From: an uncultured Bryobacteraceae bacterium
Lineage (GTDB): Bacteria; Acidobacteriota; Terriglobia; Bryobacterales; Bryobacteraceae
DNA: 6,997 bases
NCBI GenBank assembly: GCA_937921835.1
Contig: CAKZVG010000474.1
Span: forward strand, 1-6,997
Reading direction: 5' to 3'
Made by a program: the position numbers and the translations under genes
Notes under the pieces: model-generated
Told to the model about the DNA's origin: nothing
Seen by the model: the letters and a program-made list of their open reading frames with translations, nothing else
Database searches by the model: none
Part shown: in pieces, positions 1 to 5,413 of the stretch
Position numbering within the stretch: the stretch's first letter is position 1
Layout of the letters: each line of letters starts with the position of its first letter

Positions 1-804
1 CGTGCCGAGCGGCTGCTGACGCAAGTGCTGCGCGAAAACCGCGGCTTCGCCGGCGCAGTGAACCAGGGCGTGGCGGCGCTGCCCGGCGCCGCGTGTATCC
101 TATTATTAAACCCTGACGCCGAACTGCTGCACGGGCTGGAGGCGCTGGAGGAACTCTGCCGCGCTCCCGGCGCCGGCGCCGCCGCCGGCTGTCTGCTGAG
201 CCACGCCGGCGCGCCACAAGCCGGATTCAACGTCCGCCGTTTTCCCACCCCCGCCGCGCTGGCCTTCGAAGCCCTGGGTCTGAACCGTTTGTGGCCCGGC
301 AACCCCGTGAACCGGCGCTATCGCGCGGTTGGATTTGACTATGCGCGCGAGGCCGCCGCCGAGCAGCCGGCCGGCGCCTTCCTGATGTTCCGCCGCGACG
401 CCTGGGAGAGAATCGGAGGCTTCGACGAGCGCTTCCATCCCATCTGGTTCGAAGACGTCGACTTCTGCCGCCGCCTGCACGCGGCCGGCTACCGCATTCG
501 CTACACCCCGTCCGCCGCCGCCCGCCACGCCGGTGGATACTCCGCCGCGATGCTTGGGTGGGAGTGCCGCGAGCGGCTCTGGTATGGTAGCCTGCTTAGG
601 TACGGATCAAAGCACTTCGGCGCGGGCGGCCGCCTAGGCGTGGGGCTCGCGGTGATTCTGGGATCGGTTCTCCGGCTGGCGGTGGCGCTTTTCCGCCGGG
701 GGCCGGCCGCGGGTGCGTTTTCCGTGTATGCTGGAGTGATCGGATCGGCGCTGAGAAGCCTGGCGGGTTTCGAGGACAAGCATCATGTTCACCCGCGCTC
801 ATGA
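1..804 (+). CDS. Family 2 glycosyltransferase, 5' end missing
   Basis: Probable GT-A fold sugar transferase that moves a nucleotide-activated sugar (rhamnosyltransferase-like) onto a surface glycan on the cytoplasmic face of the inner membrane. The frame is open from base 1, so the gene starts upstream; the first in-window start, a GTG at 25, lies inside the domain. Visible signs, numbering codons from base 1: the NRGFAGAVNQG motif at 13-23, the LLLNPDAE metal/nucleotide-binding segment at 34-41, the catalytic-base region with E151, D152 and D154 in a FEDVDFCRR motif, and H176 in ARHAGG. The usual N-terminal strand (VxVVxYN type, roughly 55-60 residues) is missing because of the window edge. 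A hydrophobic stretch near the C-terminus (about codons 212-232) may attach the protein to the membrane. The next transferase begins 21 nt downstream on the same strand, so they are probably co-transcribed. Sugar donor and acceptor cannot be told. Confidence 0.9.
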   Translation, partial: RAERLLTQVLRENRGFAGAVNQGVAALPGAACILLLNPDAELLHGLEALEELCRAPGAGAAAGCLLSHAGAPQAGFNVRRFPTPAALAFEALGLNRLWPGNPVNRRYRAVGFDYAREAAAEQPAGAFLMFRRDAWERIGGFDERFHPIWFEDVDFCRRLHAAGYRIRYTPSAAARHAGGYSAAMLGWECRERLWYGSLLRYGSKHFGAGGRLGVGLAVILGSVLRLAVALFRRGPAAGAFSVYAGVIGSALRSLAGFEDKHHVHPRS

Positions 805-825
805 GGAAGTAGTCAGTTCGCCTGC

Positions 826-1881
826 ATGCCCAACAGCGATCTCGTAACCGTCACCATCGTGACCTACAACAGCGGCCGCTTCATCCGCCGCTGCCTGGAC
901 TCCATCCTCGAGCAGAGGTATCCGGAGAAGGAGATTGTCGTCGTCGACAACGCTTCCCGGGACGGGACGCAGGACATCCTGGAGCAGTACGAAGACCGCT
1001 GCCGCATCATTTACAACGACAGCAACCTGGGATTCGCCGCCGCTCAGAACCAGGCCATCCGCCGCGCCCGCGGCGATTGGGTGCTGACTCTCAACCCGGA
1101 CGTGCTGCTCATGCCCAATTTCATCGAATCGCTGGTGGAAGCGGGCAGGCTGGATCCGCGCATCGGCTCGGTGTGCGGCAAACTGTTCAGCATGAGCGCC
1201 GATTTCCGCCTCCCGCCAGAACCGGTGGTGGATTCCACCGGCATCTACTTCACCCCCATGCTGCGCCACCTCGACCGCGGCAGCCGCGAGATCGACAACG
1301 GCCACTTCCTCAACCACGAATACGTTTTTGGCGCCTCGGCGGCGGCGGCGCTCTACCGCCGCGAGATGATCGAGGACGTTTCCATGGACGGCGACTTCTT
1401 CGATCCGGACTTCTTCGTGTACCGCGAGGACGCCGACGTCGCCTGGCGCGCCCAGCTTCTCGGCTGGCGCTGCCTCTATACGCCGCTGGCCCGCGCCTAC
1501 CACGTGCGCACCGTGCTGCCGGGCAACCGCCGGGCGTTGCCGCCGGAAATCAACATGCACTCGGTGAAGAACCGGTACCTGATGCGCATCAAGAACGTCA
1601 CGCCCGGCATCTACGGCGCCAACTGGCTCTCGATCACCGCCCGCGACCTGCTGGTTCTCGGCTGCTGCCTGCTCTGGGAGCATACTTCGCTTAAGGCCTT
1701 CTGGTACCTGGCGCGGAATTGGCCGCGCTTCCTCGCCAAGCGGCGCGAGATCATGCGCCGCCGCCGGGTGGACGACGCCTACCTCGCGAGCTGGTTCCGC
1801 TACCATCCGGTCAGCCGCCCCGCGCCCAAGCCGGCGCCGCGGGCTCTCGGCGCTTCGCGGAGTACGCAGGCCGCACTCTGA
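826..1881 (+). CDS. Family 2 glycosyltransferase
   Basis: A complete 351-aa GT-A sugar transferase, likely adding one residue to a lipid-linked surface polysaccharide or O-antigen repeat. Visible: N-terminal strand VTIVTYNSG (9-17), the VVVDNASRDGT nucleotide-binding segment (38-48), NLGFAAAQNQA (67-77), LTLNPDV (87-93, the DxD-like site), the YREDADVAWR catalytic region (E201, D202, D204) and H226. The C-terminal third (about 267-300) is hydrophobic and aromatic and is followed by a very basic patch (K305 to R314), fitting peripheral attachment to the inner membrane. The tail is Pro/Ala-rich. The ATG is the first start after the previous gene's in-frame stop; an AGGAAG at 804-809 lies 16 nt upstream, rather far, so translation may depend on coupling to the gene before. 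Family assignment is firm; linkage and sugar are unknown. Confidence 0.93.
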   Translation: MPNSDLVTVTIVTYNSGRFIRRCLDSILEQRYPEKEIVVVDNASRDGTQDILEQYEDRCRIIYNDSNLGFAAAQNQAIRRARGDWVLTLNPDVLLMPNFIESLVEAGRLDPRIGSVCGKLFSMSADFRLPPEPVVDSTGIYFTPMLRHLDRGSREIDNGHFLNHEYVFGASAAAALYRREMIEDVSMDGDFFDPDFFVYREDADVAWRAQLLGWRCLYTPLARAYHVRTVLPGNRRALPPEINMHSVKNRYLMRIKNVTPGIYGANWLSITARDLLVLGCCLLWEHTSLKAFWYLARNWPRFLAKRREIMRRRRVDDAYLASWFRYHPVSRPAPKPAPRALGASRSTQAAL

Positions 1882-1900
1882 GGCGCCACGCCGTCCGCGC

Positions 1901-3034
1901 ATGCGAATCGCCCTCATCGGAACCCGGGGCATTCCGGCCCGCTATGGTGGTTTCGAGACCTTCGCCGAGGAGATTTCCCGCCGTCTCGCCGCCCGCGGCC
2001 ACGACGTCGCCGTCTACTGCCGCGAGCGCCACGCCGCGCGCGAGTACCTGGGCGTGCGGCTCTACTACCTGCCCACCATCCGCCATAAGTACCTCGACAC
2101 GGTGACCCACACCTTTCTTTCCACGCTGCACCTGCTGGCGCACCGCCGCGACGCCGTGCTGTGCTGCAACGCCGCCAACGCCCTGTTCACCGCGATTCCG
2201 CGCGCGGCCGGCATGCCCGTGGCGCTCAACGTGGACGGGCTCGAGCGGCATCGCAGGAAGTGGAGCGCGCTCGGTAAGGCCTGGTACGCCCTCTCCGAGC
2301 GCCTGGCCACCGTGCTTCCTGACGCGGTGGTCACCGACGCGCGCCGCATCGCCGAATACTACCAACACAAGTACGGCAAGACGTCCACCTTCATTCCCTA
2401 CGGCGCGGAAACCGGACCGGTGGAGACGGCCCGCGTGCTCGATGAGTTGGGACTGCGCCCCGGCCGCTACTTCCTCTACGTCAGCCGCATGGAGCCGGAG
2501 AACAACGCATTGCTGGTGCGGGAAGCCTTCGAGCGCCTCAGCGCGCCGGTCAAGCTGGTGCTGGTGGGCGACGCGCCCTACGCCCAGGACTATATCCGCG
2601 CCGTGCGCGATACCCGCGACCCGCGGGTGGTGATTCCGGGAGCGATCTACGGCCAGGGATACCGCGAGTTGCAATCGCACTGCCTGGCTTATATCCACGC
2701 CACCGAAGTCGGAGGCACGCATCCGGCGCTGATCGAAGCCATGGGCCGCGGCGCGCTCACGCTGTACCTGGACACGCCGGAGAATGCCGAGGTCGCCGGG
2801 GACTCCGCCATCCCGTTCCACCCCGGCAACCTGACGGAGCAACTCGAGCGGGTGCTGGCCATGGCGGAGGAAGAGCGACGGAAGTGGGGCGAGCGCGCGC
2901 GGCGGCGCGTCGAAGAGAACTACAGTTGGGACGCCGTCACCGACGCCTACGAAAAACTTCTTAGTGAACTTGCCGGGCGGCGCGGAGCTCGCAGCGGCCG
3001 CGCACCGCGCAAAGCCACGAAGCGCCGCTGCTAA
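1901..3034 (+). CDS. Family 4 glycosyltransferase with DUF1972 N-terminus
   Basis: A 377-aa GT-B fold retaining glycosyltransferase. The N-terminal half carries the DUF1972 signature seen in rhamnosyltransferase-type GT4 enzymes: IALIGTRGIPARYGGFET at 3-20, with the Rossmann strand starting right after the initiator Met, which fixes the start. NVDGLE (110-115) is the acceptor-domain motif. The C-terminal half has YVSRMEPENN (193-202, donor-domain opening), LVGDAPY (221-227) and TEVGGTHPALIEAMGRG (268-284) with E269 and E279, the subfamily form of the GT4 donor-binding glutamates. The extreme C-terminus (357-377) is strongly basic, possibly a membrane or ribosome-proximal tail. It starts 19 nt after the preceding transferase with no good Shine-Dalgarno site (GAGG at 1880-1883 is 17 nt away), so it probably relies on operon translation. 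It ends in a 4-nt overlap with the convergent rlpA-like gene. Confidence 0.93.
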   Translation: MRIALIGTRGIPARYGGFETFAEEISRRLAARGHDVAVYCRERHAAREYLGVRLYYLPTIRHKYLDTVTHTFLSTLHLLAHRRDAVLCCNAANALFTAIPRAAGMPVALNVDGLERHRRKWSALGKAWYALSERLATVLPDAVVTDARRIAEYYQHKYGKTSTFIPYGAETGPVETARVLDELGLRPGRYFLYVSRMEPENNALLVREAFERLSAPVKLVLVGDAPYAQDYIRAVRDTRDPRVVIPGAIYGQGYRELQSHCLAYIHATEVGGTHPALIEAMGRGALTLYLDTPENAEVAGDSAIPFHPGNLTEQLERVLAMAEEERRKWGERARRRVEENYSWDAVTDAYEKLLSELAGRRGARSGRAPRKATKRRC

Positions 3035-3690
3035 CGCGCCGGGGCGTCCACGCGGACCACAAAGGCCTGCATACCGTCCCGCCGGATGCGTTCCGCCAGT
3101 CCGCGGGCCGCTTCCACTGTCCGTTCGCGCCCCACCAGCACCCGCCACATCGGCGGATCGCCGGGCCGCTCGGTCACGCGCGCCGTGCCCCAGGCCCGTT
3201 CCATCTCGCGCCGCAGCGCGGCCGCATTGTTCTTGTCCAGGAACGCGCCTACCTGAACGGCGAAGTCGTCTTCGGCGCCGGGCGCGGTCTCCGGCGCGCG
3301 AATCACCCGCAACCGCACCGGCGCCGTACCCGGACCGATCATGTCGATGGCGCGCGCCGCCGAACGGGAAAGATCGATGATGCGCCCGTCGACGAATGGG
3401 CCGCGGTCGGTAATGCGCACCTCGACGCTCTTGCGGTTCGTCAAGCTCTCCACCCGCACCCAGGTGTCGAAGGGCAGCGTGCGGTGCGCGGCGGTCAACT
3501 TCTCCATGTCGTAGATCTCGCCGTTGGCCGCCGCCCGGCCGTGATACGGATGGCCGTACCAACTCGCGATACCGGTTTCCTCGGCGCCGACACGCGGGAT
3601 TCCGTTCGCCATGACCCTGGGCTTGCGCCCGCAGGCGACCAGGATCAGCGCCACCGCCACCAGTGTGAGTTGTTTCCGGCACGCGCGCAT
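3031..3690 (-). CDS. rlpA: RlpA-like septal lipoprotein (DPBB + SPOR)
   Basis: A 219-aa rare lipoprotein A homologue. Characterised RlpA is a lytic transglycosylase that cleaves peptidoglycan strands lacking stem peptides and gathers at the division septum through its SPOR domain. Visible: a lipoprotein signal peptide with basic start (MRACRK), hydrophobic core and LVAC lipobox (17-20), so Cys20 is the lipidated residue; G at +2 does not suggest inner-membrane retention. The double-psi beta-barrel spans about 38-131, with GIASWYG (40-46), NGEIYD (56-61), TAAHRTLP (66-73), ITDRGPF (93-99) and RIIDLSRSAA (103-112). E58, H69 and D95 align with residues important in Pseudomonas aeruginosa RlpA. 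The SPOR domain is about 141-216 (DFAVQVGAF). The start at 3690 is preferred over an in-frame ATG at 3813 because the signal peptide begins here and GAGG at 3697-3700 sits 6 nt upstream. It is convergent with the glycosyltransferase operon. Confidence 0.93.
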   Translation of the reverse strand: MRACRKQLTLVAVALILVACGRKPRVMANGIPRVGAEETGIASWYGHPYHGRAAANGEIYDMEKLTAAHRTLPFDTWVRVESLTNRKSVEVRITDRGPFVDGRIIDLSRSAARAIDMIGPGTAPVRLRVIRAPETAPGAEDDFAVQVGAFLDKNNAAALRREMERAWGTARVTERPGDPPMWRVLVGRERTVEAARGLAERIRRDGMQAFVVRVDAPAR

Positions 3691-3696
3691 CAGAGA

Positions 3697-3700
3697 CCTC
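3697..3700 (-). promoter_or_regulatory. Shine-Dalgarno site that decides the rlpA start
   Basis: GAGG on the minus strand, 6 nt before the ATG at 3690. It supports the short rlpA start at the signal peptide. The longer in-frame start at 3813 would place a non-signal-like Gly/Ser/Pro-rich stretch ahead of the lipoprotein signal. Confidence 0.6.
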
Positions 3701-3867
3701 AACCACTCCCCGCCGCAACCGCCGCCCGGGGGGGCCATTCGAGACGATGCTAGCAAGAACGGGCCGCCGGATGACACGCTGCACACTCCTGCGCTGGTTC
3801 CAAGTTCAAACAAATGGTTATCGGAACGTTTTTTTCATCCGCACCCCTTCGCCGCTGCATTTTTCTC

Positions 3868-3896
3868 TTGACTTTCTTCTCGAAGAATCTTATATA
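3868..3896 (+). promoter_or_regulatory. Sigma70-type promoter for the small Lys/Ala peptide gene
   Basis: TTGACT at 3868-3873 (5 of 6 to TTGACA), a 17-nt spacer, then TATATA at 3891-3896 (4 of 6 to TATAAT) within an AT-rich island in otherwise GC-rich DNA. Start of transcription would be near 3903, giving a leader of about 50 nt. It is by far the best promoter match I see in the window. A run of seven T (3829-3835) lies about 70 nt upstream of the predicted start and is probably too far to act as an UP element. Confidence 0.7.
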
Positions 3897-3906
3897 TGAA
3901 TCACAC

Positions 3907-3927
3907 TGCGGCCTCCGTGAGGTCGCA
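3907..3927 (+). promoter_or_regulatory. 5' leader hairpin
   Basis: Two nine-base arms (3907-3915 and 3919-3927) pair fully, with one G-U at 3911/3923, around a 3-nt loop CGT. It would begin about four nucleotides from the predicted 5' end of the transcript. A hairpin there could protect the mRNA from 5'-end decay. It also buries the GAGG at 3919-3922, the only candidate ribosome site for the alternative ATG at 3934, and leaves the AGGGAG at 3940 free. Confidence 0.55.
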
Positions 3928-3939
3928 AATTTGATGTTT

Positions 3940-3945
3940 AGGGAG
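3940..3945 (+). promoter_or_regulatory. Shine-Dalgarno site of the Lys/Ala peptide gene
   Basis: AGGGAG, followed by 9 nt and the ATG at 3955. It is unpaired in the leader structure and selects 3955 over the in-frame ATGs at 3934 and 3814. The ATG at 3814 lies upstream of the predicted promoter and would not be on this transcript. Confidence 0.6.
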
Positions 3946-3954
3946 AATCGATCA

Positions 3955-4032
3955 ATGAAGAACGCGACCAAGAAGGCTGCCAAGAAGGCGCCCGCGAAGG
4001 CGAAGAAGGCTGCTCCGAAGAAGAAGAAGTAG
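3955..4032 (+). CDS. 25-aa Lys/Ala-rich basic peptide (histone-H1-tail-like)
   Basis: A very short gene for a peptide with 12 Lys, 8 Ala and 2 Pro in 25 residues and no acidic residue. It starts MKNATKKAAKK and ends in four Lys. Such Lys/Ala/Pro composition is typical of histone H1 tails and bacterial H1-like DNA- or RNA-binding proteins, so nucleic-acid or ribosome binding in the cytoplasm is the natural guess; this is inference from composition only. All 12 Lys codons are AAG. An 11-base repeat (3970-3980 and 4003-4013) separated by 33 nt shows internal duplication. The gene has its own promoter, leader hairpin, Shine-Dalgarno site and terminator, which argues that it is real although such a short low-complexity ORF is easily missed. 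A 32-aa form starting at the ATG at 3934 is possible but less likely. It could also be an mRNA whose main product is a small RNA. Confidence 0.72.
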   Translation: MKNATKKAAKKAPAKAKKAAPKKKK

Positions 4033-4038
4033 CCGCGC

Positions 4039-4054
4039 CGCCCCGCAAGGGGTG
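4039..4054 (+). other. Small GNRA-tetraloop hairpin after the peptide gene
   Basis: A six-pair stem (4039-4044 with 4049-4054, one G-U) closed by a GCAA loop, 6 nt after the stop codon and before the terminator. No T-run follows, so it is not itself a terminator. It may stabilise the 3' end of the transcript or be chance in GC-rich DNA. Confidence 0.3.
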
Positions 4055-4071
4055 TGGTAGTGAACCAACCC

Positions 4072-4103
4072 TGGCCCCGAGGAATCGGGGCCATTCTTAT
4101 TTC
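4072..4103 (+). terminator. Rho-independent terminator of the Lys/Ala peptide gene
   Basis: A perfect nine-pair stem (4072-4080 with 4085-4093) around a GGAA loop, followed by the T-rich TTCTTATTTCT (4094-4104). It lies 39 nt after the peptide stop codon. Read from the minus strand the stem is not followed by a T-run, so it serves the plus-strand unit; the convergent methyltransferase gene, which stops at 4118, would get at best a weak hairpin from it. Confidence 0.8.
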
Positions 4104-4117
4104 TGGGATCGTTCCTC

Positions 4118-5089
4118 TCACGTTCCCTTCCTCAGCAGCAGCGTCCGGAAGGTCTCTCCCATCCCGAACAGCAGCGTCTTCAACTGGAGCCGCCTCCGCT
4201 GCGACTCCCGATCTTCCGCCGCTTCGAGCGCGGCGGCGAACCCGTCCTCTTCCCCGGCGCGCAGCAGCATTCGCGCCAGACTCTCCAGCCGCACAACCTC
4301 GAAACCGCACCGGCGCGCATGCTCCATCAATGCCGTGAAGTTGACGTGCGCGGTGATATCGCGCTCGCCCGGCGCTTCCAGCACCGCCTCCGAAGCCCGG
4401 TGCCGCCGGTAACTCAGCAGCGTGCCGCGCGGGAAGCGAACGAGTTCTCTATCGGCATAACCGTAGTCGATCACTAGGAGGTAGCCCCGGTCGAGCGACG
4501 CCGCCACGCGCGCCACCCATTCGAGCGCCTCGAGATTCGCCTCCACCAGCCAGCCGTCCTCGGCCGCGCGCGCGTAACGCGACAGGTAGTCCGCTACCGC
4601 CTCCGGCGCCGCGCCGCTTTCGATCCACTCGAAGCCGTCCGTTCCCGCCCCCACCCGCATCTCGCGGAAGCCCTCGCCCCGCCGCACCGCCACGTGAACC
4701 GGCAGCGCATCGAAAAACTCGTTGGCGAACGCCACCCCGGTGAACCGCGCCGGGAGCGCTCCGCTTGCAACCTCCACCGGCTGGTAGCCGAATTCCGCGA
4801 ACGCCTCCGCCATCTCGCCGCGCCCGGCGCCGAGTTCCACCACCAGGAAGCCGGCCGGATCGCCCAGTTCCCGGCGTAAGGCGCGTACGGCCGCCGCCAT
4901 CACCAGGCCGAACACCGGCTGCAACTGCCCGGCGGTGAAGAAATCACCCGTCTTACCGAATGGGTCCCGCCCCCGGCGGTAGTAGCCGAAAGCCGGATGA
5001 TAGAGCGCCAACTCCATGAAACGGCAAAAGCTCACCGGCCCCTGGCGGGCGATCTCTTCACGCAGGATGGCTTCGAGCGGCGCCTTCAT
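4118..5089 (-). CDS. SAM-dependent methyltransferase, COG1565/NDUFAF7 (MidA) family
   Basis: A 323-aa class I methyltransferase. The eukaryotic relative NDUFAF7 dimethylates an arginine of a complex I subunit; bacterial members are mostly uncharacterised, so the substrate here is unknown. Visible: an N-terminal family region with FMELALYHPAFGYY (24-37) and GDFFTAGQLQPVFG (48-61); SAM motif I VVELGAGRG (83-91); NEFFDALPV (123-131); VIDYGY (206-211); GTLLSYRRH (222-230); DITAHVNFT (244-252); and LLFGMGETF (306-314), which matches the family's MGE ending. Usual family members have TAPE where this one has TAGQ and often ELGPG where it has ELGAG, and it is somewhat short. The start at 5089 is preferred over an in-frame ATG at 5254 because the domain begins just after it and because ATGA overlaps the stop of the 98-aa gene upstream. 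It is cytoplasmic and translationally coupled. Confidence 0.88.
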   Translation of the reverse strand: MKAPLEAILREEIARQGPVSFCRFMELALYHPAFGYYRRGRDPFGKTGDFFTAGQLQPVFGLVMAAAVRALRRELGDPAGFLVVELGAGRGEMAEAFAEFGYQPVEVASGALPARFTGVAFANEFFDALPVHVAVRRGEGFREMRVGAGTDGFEWIESGAAPEAVADYLSRYARAAEDGWLVEANLEALEWVARVAASLDRGYLLVIDYGYADRELVRFPRGTLLSYRRHRASEAVLEAPGERDITAHVNFTALMEHARRCGFEVVRLESLARMLLRAGEEDGFAAALEAAEDRESQRRRLQLKTLLFGMGETFRTLLLRKGT

Positions 5090-5382
5090 CGGGGATCTCT
5101 CGACTGCGGAGTGCGCACGAACATCTCCACCAAATAATCGTGCAGGCAGTCGTACAGGTATCTCTGGAAGTTCCAGGCGAAGCGCGGCCCCTCGACGTCC
5201 CGCGGATGGATGGGGGCGCGGTAGATGTGCGCCCCGGCGGGGGGATTCCTCCACTCGATCACCAGTTCCAGGCTCCCGTCGGCCTTCGCCTGGGCCGCGA
5301 AACGCGCCAGCGGGTGTTCGTAGCGCGAGAGTTCCGCGCGCACGCGCTCAAGCAACGGGTTCGCATCACAGCCGGCCTCCAT
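5086..5382 (-). CDS. 98-aa protein of unknown function, coupled to the methyltransferase
   Basis: I do not recognise a family. The sequence has mixed composition with normal GC-rich codon use, as expected of a real gene. It appears soluble: no signal peptide or membrane span. The middle (SLELVIEWRNP, 37-47; AHIYRAPIHP, 51-60) looks like beta strands. The C-terminal third (FAWNFQRYLYDCLHDYLVEM, 68-87) looks like an aromatic amphipathic helix that could be a binding surface. The stop TGA shares ATGA (5089-5086 on the minus strand) with the start of the methyltransferase, a strong sign of co-translation, so it may assist or be modified by that enzyme (inference). No Shine-Dalgarno site precedes the ATG; a TAGAAT element ends 6 nt upstream, so the message may be leaderless. 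Confidence 0.75.
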   Translation of the reverse strand: MEAGCDANPLLERVRAELSRYEHPLARFAAQAKADGSLELVIEWRNPPAGAHIYRAPIHPRDVEGPRFAWNFQRYLYDCLHDYLVEMFVRTPQSRDPR

Positions 5383-5387
5383 CGTCG

Positions 5388-5397
5388 TATTCTAGAA
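5388..5397. promoter_or_regulatory. Possible bidirectional -10 region with a palindrome
   Basis: The 31-nt gap between divergent genes holds the 8-bp palindrome TTCTAGAA (5390-5397). On the minus strand it contains TAGAAT (5394-5389, 5 of 6 to TATAAT) placed so that transcription would start at or next to the ATG at 5382; its -35 match is poor. On the plus strand TATTCT (5388-5393, 4 of 6) follows ATCACA (5365-5370, 4 of 6 to TTGACA) by 17 nt. Each is weak alone; the location between two divergent genes is the main support. Confidence 0.35.
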
Positions 5398-5413
5398 CGA
5401 GGCGCACCCCTCG
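5398..5413 (+). promoter_or_regulatory. Inverted repeat covering the dehydrogenase ribosome site
   Basis: CGAGG (5398-5402) and CCTCG (5409-5413) can form a 5-bp stem with a 6-nt loop ending directly before the ATG at 5414. The left arm is the GAGG ribosome site. It could lower translation or be an operator half-site pair; five base pairs in GC-rich DNA may be chance. Confidence 0.25.

Noticed and set aside
785..847. 20-codon plus-strand ORF across the junction of the first two glycosyltransferases
   Set aside because: No ribosome site, no recognisable product, and it overlaps both genes out of frame; probably chance.
799..1932. A minus-strand open frame of 377 codons
   Set aside because: It is the shadow of the second glycosyltransferase, whose plus-strand frame has all the family motifs.
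3728..3734. Seven-G run as a phase-variation tract
   Set aside because: It lies in non-coding DNA upstream of rlpA, is short, and is not clearly between promoter elements, so there is no support for switching.
1811..3784. A long minus-strand open frame of 657 codons
   Set aside because: It runs antisense to the clear family 4 glycosyltransferase and then in another frame across rlpA. Its product is Arg/Gly/Ala-rich with no domain; long shadow frames are expected in GC-rich DNA.
3691..3813. N-terminal extension of RlpA to an ATG at 3813
   Set aside because: The lipoprotein signal peptide starts at 3690, where a well-placed GAGG lies; the extension has no signal or domain character.
3796..3835. 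Weak hairpin (GTTCC/GGAAC) followed by seven T
   Set aside because: Only five base pairs with a 21-nt loop, and no plus-strand gene ends just upstream; not a credible terminator.
3814..3954. Longer start (ATG 3814 or ATG 3934) for the Lys/Ala peptide
   Set aside because: 3814 is upstream of the promoter. The ribosome site for 3934 is buried in the leader hairpin, while 3955 has a free AGGGAG.
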